A stretch of DNA of 15,681 nucleotides from Bacillota bacterium (GTDB taxonomy: Bacteria > Bacillota > Clostridia > Acetivibrionales > DTU013): the NCBI GenBank assembly GCA_023435805.1, contig JAEZMC010000189.1:1-15681 (forward strand), given 5' to 3'. The notes beneath the pieces were generated by a model. That model was not told the origin of the DNA and made no database searches. It saw only the letters and a program-made list of their open reading frames with translations. Each line of letters starts with the position of its first letter. The first letter of the stretch is position 1. A program made the translations under genes and the position numbers. This document shows positions 1 to 6,264 of this stretch, in pieces.

Positions 1-71
1 TGGGATTTGTCCTTGTATTGATTACAAATACGTTTGTCCGTAAGGTAGACCCGGACAGCGCGATGTTTTAG
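1..71 (+). CDS. Sugar ABC transporter permease, LplB type (3' tail only)
   Basis: The frame from position 3 is open and ends at TAG 69-71; it encodes a hydrophobic stretch followed by TNTFVRKVDPDSAMF. A membrane helix running into a short basic/acidic tail that ends in a small hydrophobic pair is how the first permease of LplB/LplC-type sugar ABC importers usually ends. The gene starts before the window. Its stop overlaps the AGGAGG ribosome binding site (70-75) of the next permease, so the two are co-transcribed and probably translationally coupled. Only about 22 residues are visible, so the assignment rests mainly on position beside the LplC-like permease and on the tail pattern. It would form half of the membrane channel. 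Confidence 0.72.
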   Translation, partial: GFVLVLITNTFVRKVDPDSAMF

Positions 72-83
72 GAGGAACCGCAG

Positions 84-1010
84 ATGAACTCTACGATGAT
101 CAAAAGCAGACGCAATTCTCGTTTAGGCGCGATCAGCCTGCCCTCTGAAGTAATACTGCACATTATTCTTTTGGGCTTTGCGCTGACGTGTATTATACCG
201 TTTATATTTTGCGTTATTATTTCATTTTCAGCTAAGCAGAGCATAATAAATATCGGGTTTTCCTTCTTTCCGCAAGCGTGGTCGCTGGATGGCTACAAAT
301 ACGTTTTGGATATGGGAAGACAGCTCTGGGTTTCCTACTTCAACAGCATATTTGTATCGGTTGTGGGTACGCTCATAAGCGTCGCAATCTGTATTTCATA
401 TTCATACGCACTGTATCGCAGAGACTTCAAATTCCGCAGATTCTTTACGCTATTCGCGGTATTTACCATGATGTTTACAGGCGGACTTGCCCCAACGTAC
501 CAGGTAAGCAGAGTCATGCTGGGCCTCAGCGACAATTACTGGGCGCTTATCGTTCCGCTGCTGGTAAACCCGTTCAACTTTATTATCATGCGCACGTTCT
601 TTCAGTCCAGCGTACCCGATTCAATCATTGAAGCCGCCACCATTGATGGCAGCGGAGAATACAACACGCTGCTGAAGGTTGTTATACCCATATCAAAACC
701 GGGTATTGCCACCGTTGCTCTTCTGACGGTTCTGGCGTATTGGAACGACTGGTTCAGCGCACTGCTGTATATAGACGACAACAAGTTTTATCCGCTCCAG
801 TATCTGCTCTGGCAGCTGCAAAGCCAGATTGAATTCCTGGCGGCAAATTCCGGAAGAGGGCTCGAGTCGGTCGTCGACATGGCGACACTGCCGACGCAGA
901 GCTTCCGTATGGCGGTCGTCGTACTGATCGTCATTCCCATAGCATGTGCATATCCGTTCTTCCAGCGATATGTTGTATCCGGCCTTACGGTCGGTTCGGT
1001 AAAGGGCTGA
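84..1010 (+). CDS. Carbohydrate ABC transporter permease, LplC/YtcP type
   Basis: The product (308 aa) is an integral membrane subunit of a carbohydrate importer. Hydrophobic segments are visible at about residues 22-48, 85-110, 118-137, 150-170, 207-228 and 275-293, giving about six helices as expected for the MalG/LplC group. The EAA loop that contacts the ATPase is clear at about 183-206, beginning EAATIDGSGE and followed by a conserved I-P pair. The C terminus ends GSVKG, typical of this subfamily. The start ATG has AGGAGG 8 bases upstream. It lies 12 bases after the partial permease and 137 bases before the solute-binding protein. No ATPase gene is seen; LplC-type systems commonly share a multitask ATPase such as MsmX encoded elsewhere (family knowledge). 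The sugar carried is not readable from the permease. Confidence 0.93.
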   Translation: MNSTMIKSRRNSRLGAISLPSEVILHIILLGFALTCIIPFIFCVIISFSAKQSIINIGFSFFPQAWSLDGYKYVLDMGRQLWVSYFNSIFVSVVGTLISVAICISYSYALYRRDFKFRRFFTLFAVFTMMFTGGLAPTYQVSRVMLGLSDNYWALIVPLLVNPFNFIIMRTFFQSSVPDSIIEAATIDGSGEYNTLLKVVIPISKPGIATVALLTVLAYWNDWFSALLYIDDNKFYPLQYLLWQLQSQIEFLAANSGRGLESVVDMATLPTQSFRMAVVVLIVIPIACAYPFFQRYVVSGLTVGSVKG

Positions 1011-1033
1011 TGAAATAACACGTTGTATCCGGC
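972..1033 (+). repeat. 12-bp direct repeat at the permease 3' end
   Basis: GTTGTATCCGGC occurs at 972-983, inside the last codons of the permease, and again at 1022-1033, just after its stop codon, 50 bases apart. It may be a trace of a small local duplication in the 3' end; it has no evident function. Confidence 0.5.
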
Positions 1034-1089
1034 ACCAGGGTATGATTATTTGAGCATGCCCGGAATTGCCGCTTACATAAATAAAGTTG

Positions 1090-1114
1090 TTGCCGGAAAT
1101 AAAAAAGCCGGCAA
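1090..1114 (+). other. Intercistronic stem-loop before the solute-binding protein gene
   Basis: TTGCCGG (1090-1096) and CCGGCAA (1108-1114) form a perfect 7-bp stem with an 11-base A-rich loop. It is not followed by a T run, so it is unlikely to be a terminator. It sits between the permease and binding-protein genes. Stem-loops there often mark RNA processing or protect a highly expressed binding-protein mRNA (known for other importers; inferred here). Confidence 0.5.
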
Positions 1115-1147
1115 GACAAAACAAAATTTATTTAAGGAGTGAAGACA

Positions 1148-2668
1148 ATGAAGACAATGAAAAAGGTTCTGGCAATCATGATCTGCATGACGCTGGTATT
1201 GTCCCTTTGCGTTTCTGCCAATGCGATCAGCAAAAGCACGAAACCAAGCACGTCGAAATTTGTAACGTTAACCTGGATGTTCCACGGAAGTAACGTAAAA
1301 GACGACAAAGCAGTCATGGCAAAGGTAAACGCAATACTCAAAAAGAAGCTTAACTGCGAGCTGAAGATGAAGTGGGAAGGCTGGGGCACATATGACCAGA
1401 AGCAGACTCTGGCACTTAACGGCGGCGCTCCGATCGACATCTACTTCACCTGCAGCTGGACTACCAACTCATATCAAGCAACTGCAAAAAGAGGCGCCTT
1501 TGTACGCCTTGACGACCCAAAGAACAATTTGCTTGCCACCTGTGCACCAAATCTGTTTAAAACTCTGCCACAAGTTCTGGCTCAGGCTGCCACGACGGAT
1601 GGCAAAAAGGGTAAGGGCATTTACGCTATTCCGACATACAAGGAAATCGCGCAGCAGTATCATTGGCTCTTCAACAAGAGGATTCTCGACAAGTACAAGA
1701 TTGATGCGAGTCAGATAACTGACCTGAAGGGTCTCGAGCCGATTTTGAAGAAAATCAAGGAAGGCGAAGGCAAGGATTTCTATCCGCTCAACAGCGACTT
1801 TACAGTCTGGATGAGGGCGCTTACAAATACAGATCAGATGGAGAACAAGCTGTTGGTCGGATATGCATTTGATCCGGTCCATCCTTCAAAATCTGCCAAG
1901 ACCTTCTTCAACCGCAACGCAAGCCCGGAATACAAGGAATACTGCGAGATCATGCACAAGTATTACGAAGCCGGATATATTAATCCTGCGGCGACCGCCA
2001 ACAATCAGGTTATGAGTGAAACCTGGCAGAATACCAGAGCATCCGGACAATGGGCGTTTGATATTTTCCCATACGTTACCGGCGATGAAAACTCACTGAC
2101 CGATCAGTACAACTACAAGTTTACTGTTAAGCCAGTTCAGGCAGGCATTATCTCCACCACATCCGCCCGCGGCGCTATGAATGCGGTTTCAGTCACTTCA
2201 AAGAACCCGGACAGAGCTGTCATGCTGCTGAACCTCGTCAATACCGATCCGGAACTTCGTACACTTCTCGCTTACGGTGTTGAAGGCATACACTATACAA
2301 AAGACGATGGCAGAATAGTAATGAAGCCGAACAATGGTTTCTCACCGTGGGTTTATGGTATGGCAAATGTAAACATACTGCCTCTGAAGGACAGCGATCC
2401 TGCCGACAAATATACAAGGATGTTCCCGAAGTTTAACAGAGCAGAAGGTCTGCCGATCCTTGGCTTCGCACCGGATTTTGATCCTGTTAAGACGCAGATG
2501 GCTACACTCAACAACCTTGCAGATCAGTACAACACAGGGCTGGTCACAGGCGCTTCCGATCCGGCTACAGTGCTTCCTGAGTTTAACAAGAAGCTCAAAG
2601 ACGGAGGAATCGACACTGTGATTAAAGAAATCAACAGGCAGCTCAACGCGTTCCTTACAGCAAAATAG
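1148..2668 (+). CDS. Extracellular sugar-binding protein of the ABC importer (family 1 SBP, YtcQ/LipO-like)
   Basis: The product (506 aa) should capture an oligosaccharide outside the membrane and hand it to the adjacent permeases. The start is ATG 1148: AAGGAG at 1134-1139 is 8 bases upstream, whereas the upstream in-frame GTG at 1139 overlaps that site. The N terminus, MKTMKKVLAIMICMTLVLSL, is a basic-plus-hydrophobic export signal, with a likely signal peptidase I site after the ANA ending at residue 26. The mature part shows features of the large LipO-type proteins: an early TLTWMFHG strand, a QKQTLALNGGAPIDIYFT stretch, and several Trp/Tyr residues that could stack on sugar rings. Odd: Cys21 is preceded by Leu, so there is no normal lipobox, although Gram-positive binding proteins are usually lipoproteins. 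The gene is followed by a strong terminator and is the last of the operon. Confidence 0.9.
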   Translation: MKTMKKVLAIMICMTLVLSLCVSANAISKSTKPSTSKFVTLTWMFHGSNVKDDKAVMAKVNAILKKKLNCELKMKWEGWGTYDQKQTLALNGGAPIDIYFTCSWTTNSYQATAKRGAFVRLDDPKNNLLATCAPNLFKTLPQVLAQAATTDGKKGKGIYAIPTYKEIAQQYHWLFNKRILDKYKIDASQITDLKGLEPILKKIKEGEGKDFYPLNSDFTVWMRALTNTDQMENKLLVGYAFDPVHPSKSAKTFFNRNASPEYKEYCEIMHKYYEAGYINPAATANNQVMSETWQNTRASGQWAFDIFPYVTGDENSLTDQYNYKFTVKPVQAGIISTTSARGAMNAVSVTSKNPDRAVMLLNLVNTDPELRTLLAYGVEGIHYTKDDGRIVMKPNNGFSPWVYGMANVNILPLKDSDPADKYTRMFPKFNRAEGLPILGFAPDFDPVKTQMATLNNLADQYNTGLVTGASDPATVLPEFNKKLKDGGIDTVIKEINRQLNAFLTAK

Positions 2669-2697
2669 TAAATGCTAAAACTTTTTTGAAATAATGA

Positions 2698-2741
2698 GCT
2701 GCTGCGAGCTAATGCAAAATTAGTTTGCAGCAGCCCTTTTT
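2698..2741 (+). terminator. Rho-independent terminator of the ABC transporter operon
   Basis: GCTGCTGC (2698-2705) pairs with GCAGCAGC (2727-2734), and the stem continues inward through GAGCTAAT against ATTAGTTT (two G-T pairs) to a 5-base loop GCAAA. This gives about 16 bp, followed by CC and five T at 2737-2741. It lies 29 bases after the binding-protein stop. Confidence 0.93.
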
Positions 2742-2805
2742 GTTCGGAAAACAATGCTGGCCGCCGCCCAATCCTTACAGTATTCAGGAATTACGTGTTT
2801 GCTGC

Positions 2806-2834
2806 TTGACGGAAGGCGGTGCGAAAGATAATAT
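2806..2834 (+). promoter_or_regulatory. Sigma-A-like promoter for the GH20 gene
   Basis: TTGACG (2806-2811) and TAATAT (2829-2834) are separated by exactly 17 bases, downstream of the operon terminator and 82 bases before the GH20 start codon. This indicates that the hexosaminidase is transcribed separately from the transporter. The start point is not known. Confidence 0.7.
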
Positions 2835-2860
2835 GAAGGTATATAAATGTATATGAAAGG
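2831..2860 (+). repeat. Three degenerate 10-bp units at the GH20 promoter start region
   Basis: ATATGAAGGT, ATATAAATGT and ATATGAAAGG follow one another without gaps. The first overlaps the -10 hexamer and the rest cover the presumed transcription start. The spacing is near one helical turn, so a regulator could bind one face here, but AT-rich sequence makes chance similarity possible. Confidence 0.4.
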
Positions 2861-2916
2861 CTATGTATGCAAAATTCGGAAGATAAAACCATCAAATAAA
2901 TGTCAGGAGGTCAACC

Positions 2917-4839
2917 ATGCTATTGATTCCGTATCCTAAAAAACTATTGCAAAAGACCGGCTTCTTTTCTATCACTCGAGAGACTTCAATATTGCTTGAT
3001 ACATCCTGCAGCTACACGGATTATGAGGCTGCTTTGGCACTGCAGCAGGAAATCACGGACATGACAGGCTTCAAGCCCGAAATCACGAAGGGGCCGGCAA
3101 CCCTGCTGAAAAAAACCGGCAGGACGGAAAACGGAACAATACTATTGGCAAAGGCGCTGTCAGGAACAGAAGCTGCGGGCTGCTCAGCAGATGACACTGC
3201 AATAATACCGGAATATAGACTCACTGTGGAGGAAAGTTTGATCGAAGTCACAGGGCTTAGTGAAAATGGTCTGTTTTATGGTATACAAACTCTCAGACAG
3301 CTTGTCAGAAACGGTACATCCGCCGTTCCGTGCGTTGAGGTTGAGGATGCGCCCGACTTTGAATACAGGGGCTTTTACCATGATATTACAAGAGGAAAGG
3401 TGCCTACCCTTGCAACATTGAAGGAGCTTGCCGACCGGCTGTCCTTTTACAAGCTCAACCAGCTGCAGCTATATATCGAGCATTCGTTTGCCTTCCGGAA
3501 GCATAGCGAGATCTGGACCGATTCCGATCCCATCACGGCGGAAGATATCCTGATTCTTGATGAATACTGCAAAAAGAGGGGAATAGAGCTGGTGCCGTCC
3601 CTATCCACCTTCGGGCACCTTTATCATGCGTTGATTTCCAAAACTTACGGGCATCTGAACGAATATGTGGAGTTCGGCGATACGCCTTACCGGTGGACGG
3701 AAAGACAGCTGCATTATACACTGGACGTATCAAACCCGGATAGCATACGATTTGTAACAGATATGATCGATGAGTTCATTCCGCTATTTTCATCCGACAA
3801 ATTTAATATTTGCTGTGACGAAACCTTTGACCTGGGTGAAGGAAGGAACAAGGCCCTTGCAGAGGAAGTCGGCAAAGGCAAGCTTTATCTGTTTTTTGCC
3901 AATCAGGTCATCAAACATGTAAAAACGCATGGCAAAAGCGTCATGATGTGGGGAGACATGCTCTTAAGACATCCCGAGGCAATAAAGGATGTACCGTCCG
4001 ATGTGATCATTCTCAACTGGGATTACAGCCCGGAGGTCAAGGAGGACGGCGTAAAGCTCATATCCGAAGCCGGCCTGACGCAGTATGTCTGTCCCGGAGT
4101 CCATGGCTGGAACAGGCTGATCAATAATATGGAAGATGCGACTAAAAACGTGGGTGCGTTGATCACCTACGCAAAAAAATACAAAGCCAAAGGAGTTTTA
4201 AACACAGATTGGGGCGACTTCGGTCACATCAACCTGCTGGGCTGTTCCATCCCGGGGGCTGTTTATGGCGCCGGGCTTTCATGGAATGCAGACGATCCCG
4301 GAAGGCCTTCAGATGCAGACATTTCAAGACTTGAGTATGGTGACGGCACCGGTCGGGTTGTTCGCATACTGCGGGAACTCTCCGCGCAGGCGGTTATTGA
4401 CTGGGAAACTGCGGTGCTCTGGTATTATACGATGACGGGCCAAAGCGAGGATTGCTACGGTTACAGGAATTATTACCTGCAGCGGATGCTCGACAGCAGT
4501 GAGGAAAAAATCAGAGCTTCCTATGGCCGAATAAGGGATCTGGGAAGAGAATTATCGTCCCTTGCAGGTTCAATATACCAGAACAGAAAAACCGATTTCA
4601 GCGAGTTTATCGTCGCGGCTGAGGGGCTGGCATTATTCCAGGCGCTGCTGCTGGTCCTGAAAAAGAAATTTTTGGGTCAGCCGGATACCGGTCTCATATA
4701 CAGCCCGGCTGAGCTGGCGGAAAAGCTGGAATACTGGCTTTCAGCCTATAAGAAGGCCTGGAGGGAAAGAAACCGCGAGAGTGAGCTTTACAGGATAAAA
4801 GAAGTGATCATGGGGATCTGCAGGCTGCTCCGGGGTTGA
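2917..4839 (+). CDS. Cytoplasmic glycoside hydrolase family 20 beta-N-acetylhexosaminidase
   Basis: The product (640 aa) should remove terminal beta-linked GlcNAc or GalNAc by the substrate-assisted mechanism of GH20. Residues about 1-145 form the accessory GH20b-like domain (IPYPKKL start, ENGLFYGIQTLRQL near 116-129). The TIM-barrel begins at RGFYHDITRG (151-160), with FYKLNQLQLYIEH at 177-189. The catalytic pair is Asp301-Glu302 in NICCDETFDLG. Aromatic subsite candidates are Trp345 (MMWGD), Trp368 (NWDY) and Trp432 (TDWGDFGH). Most GH20 enzymes read H-x-G-G-D-E; here the His is Asn and both glycines are Cys, so this is a divergent subgroup. There is no signal peptide, so it acts inside the cell on imported oligosaccharides. 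ATG 2917 has AGGAGG at 2905-2910. It has its own promoter and faces the MFS gene tail to tail. Confidence 0.88.
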   Translation: MLLIPYPKKLLQKTGFFSITRETSILLDTSCSYTDYEAALALQQEITDMTGFKPEITKGPATLLKKTGRTENGTILLAKALSGTEAAGCSADDTAIIPEYRLTVEESLIEVTGLSENGLFYGIQTLRQLVRNGTSAVPCVEVEDAPDFEYRGFYHDITRGKVPTLATLKELADRLSFYKLNQLQLYIEHSFAFRKHSEIWTDSDPITAEDILILDEYCKKRGIELVPSLSTFGHLYHALISKTYGHLNEYVEFGDTPYRWTERQLHYTLDVSNPDSIRFVTDMIDEFIPLFSSDKFNICCDETFDLGEGRNKALAEEVGKGKLYLFFANQVIKHVKTHGKSVMMWGDMLLRHPEAIKDVPSDVIILNWDYSPEVKEDGVKLISEAGLTQYVCPGVHGWNRLINNMEDATKNVGALITYAKKYKAKGVLNTDWGDFGHINLLGCSIPGAVYGAGLSWNADDPGRPSDADISRLEYGDGTGRVVRILRELSAQAVIDWETAVLWYYTMTGQSEDCYGYRNYYLQRMLDSSEEKIRASYGRIRDLGRELSSLAGSIYQNRKTDFSEFIVAAEGLALFQALLLVLKKKFLGQPDTGLIYSPAELAEKLEYWLSAYKKAWRERNRESELYRIKEVIMGICRLLRG

Positions 4840-4865
4840 TCGGAGGAGACAATCAAAGAAACCGC

Positions 4866-4894
4866 AGGGAGAGTTTGTCCGACTCTCCCTTTTT
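4866..4894 (+). terminator. Terminator between convergent GH20 and MFS genes
   Basis: AGGGAGAG (4866-4873) pairs with CTCTCCCT (4883-4890), with one further T-A pair at the loop base, followed by a T run 4890-4894. It lies 27 bases after the GH20 stop, and its T run touches the stop codon of the minus-strand MFS gene. On the minus strand the trailing sequence is only partly T-rich, so termination there would be weaker. Confidence 0.88.
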
Positions 4895-6113
4895 ATGAAG
4901 AAACGGCGCCTCTCCTCTTCAGCATGTTGTTGATATTTTCGGAACCTGCCAGCATGACGAATGCACAGGCCAGTAAAAAAACCGGCAAAAGCCATATGGT
5001 TGTCCTGGATGCAAGCCAGCCGAAAAACGGCGGCAGAAAGGTGGTTCCCGAATAAGCGACGGCCATCTGATATCCTATGATTGTCTGTGAATTTTCTTTT
5101 CCAAAGCGTATTGGCGTTTCATGCAGCATGCATGGGAATATGGGGGCACACCCCAATCCGACCAGTATAAAGCCCGCAAGTGAAAAGGCGGACGGCAGGG
5201 GTAGCAGCAAGAGCATCGTTCCGGCCACAACCGTTATCTGCCCAGCCCGGATCAGATCGCGGTTATTGACTTTTAAAGTAATGAAACCGGTAACAAACCT
5301 GCCTATCGTGATCCCTGCATAATATGTGGAAACCCATTGCGCTGCTACTGCCGCCGGAAGTTCCTTTACATTTACAAGGAAGCTGCTGCCCCACAGGCCG
5401 ATGGTGGCTTCCACGCCGCAATAAAACAGACAGGTGAGCAGCGTAGATTTAACACCCTTGATTTTCAGCATATTTACATTCGTTTGAGCTCCGCGGGGAG
5501 TAACTTCATCGTCTTCTTCCTTCACTTTGGACGGCTTGGTATGCATTTTTGCAGTCCTGTCCCACAGAGGAAGTGCGGAGAGAAATAGCACAGCCAGCGT
5601 AAATTGAATGATCGAAACGGTAATGTAGCCTTTTCTCCAGGAATTTTGAGCTAAAATAAAGCTGGACAGGATAATCGGACCCAGTGTTGCCCCGACACCC
5701 CAGAAAGAGTGCAGCCAGCTCATGTGGTGCGCCTTGTAGTGTGTTGCGACATAATTGTTTAATGCCGTGTCTATCGAGCCTGCTCCCAGGCCGAGCGGAA
5801 CTGCCAGAAAAAGCAGCCAGACCAGGGATGGCGAAAAAGCAAACCCCAGCAGGGAACCGGCAGTCATCAGGCAGCTGATCAAGGTGACTTTGCCCGTACT
5901 AATCCGCTTCAATACGGCTCCGCTTGCCAGACTTGAAATGATCGTACTGCCGGCAATCACCATGGAAACCAGACCGGCAGCCTCAATGGGGAGCCCGTAT
6001 TCCTTTCGCATTAACGGCCAGGCTACTCCCAGCAGCGAATCCGGCAGTCCCAGACTGATGAATGCCAGATAGATGATTACAAGAAGAAGTGTCGTCAATA
6101 TACTGTCAACCAC
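4893..6113 (-). CDS. Major facilitator superfamily transporter
   Basis: The product (406 aa) is a 12-helix-type MFS permease with an N-terminal six-helix half, a charged cytoplasmic linker (residues about 187-210, rich in Lys, Glu and Asp) and a C-terminal half. The first half shows a GLPDSLLGVAWP motif and a WLHSFWGVGATLGP stretch, seen in sugar-type MFS proteins resembling the FucP-like group. No antibiotic-efflux signature was recognised. The gene is downstream of chitobiose phosphorylase on the same strand, but a near-consensus promoter in the gap suggests its own transcript. By context it could import GlcNAc, chitobiose or a related sugar; this is inference. The start is uncertain. GTG 6113 overlaps the AGGTGG ribosome binding site, and the in-frame TTG five codons later (11 bases from that site) is a realistic alternative. 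Confidence 0.85.
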   Translation of the reverse strand: MVDSILTTLLLVIIYLAFISLGLPDSLLGVAWPLMRKEYGLPIEAAGLVSMVIAGSTIISSLASGAVLKRISTGKVTLISCLMTAGSLLGFAFSPSLVWLLFLAVPLGLGAGSIDTALNNYVATHYKAHHMSWLHSFWGVGATLGPIILSSFILAQNSWRKGYITVSIIQFTLAVLFLSALPLWDRTAKMHTKPSKVKEEDDEVTPRGAQTNVNMLKIKGVKSTLLTCLFYCGVEATIGLWGSSFLVNVKELPAAVAAQWVSTYYAGITIGRFVTGFITLKVNNRDLIRAGQITVVAGTMLLLLPLPSAFSLAGFILVGLGCAPIFPCMLHETPIRFGKENSQTIIGYQMAVAYSGTTFLPPFFGWLASRTTIWLLPVFLLACAFVMLAGSENINNMLKRRGAVSS

Positions 6114-6158
6114 CTTTTATTATTATAGCTAAAACGGGTTCACCTGCGACATACCGCT

Positions 6159-6187
6159 ATTATAATGCAGGACAGACGGTTTTGCAA
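6159..6187 (-). promoter_or_regulatory. Sigma-A-like promoter for the MFS gene
   Basis: Read on the minus strand, TTGCAA (6187-6182) and a perfect TATAAT (6164-6159) are separated by 17 bases. The hexamers lie 46 bases upstream of the MFS start, in the gap after chbP. A second TATAAT on the same strand (6127-6122) has no matching -35. Confidence 0.8.
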
Positions 6188-6222
6188 GGCGGCAGCCGAA
6201 GAGTGGGGCACCGTCAATCGGG

Positions 6223-6264
6223 CACAGGAAGGCCTCCACAGGAAGGCCTCCACAGGAAGGCCTC
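6223..6264. repeat. Three perfect 14-bp tandem repeats at the chbP stop codon
   Basis: CACAGGAAGGCCTC is repeated three times without gaps (6223-6236, 6237-6250, 6251-6264). The last copy overlaps the chbP stop codon (6265-6263, minus strand). Each unit carries the palindrome AGGCCT, so adjacent units can pair with each other in RNA. There is no T run, so it is not a classical terminator. Confidence 0.92.

Noticed and set aside
693..1124. Open frame on the minus strand over the permease 3' end and the gap after it
   Set aside because: It covers the EAA-loop coding region of a clear permease, has no ribosome site, and its product has no coherent domain.
1139..1147. GTG at 1139 as start of the binding protein
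   Set aside because: It overlaps the AAGGAG ribosome binding site; ATG 1148 is correctly spaced.
6113..6264. Classical terminator between chbP and the MFS gene
   Set aside because: The triplicated repeat can pair but no T run follows it, and no other stem with a T run was seen.
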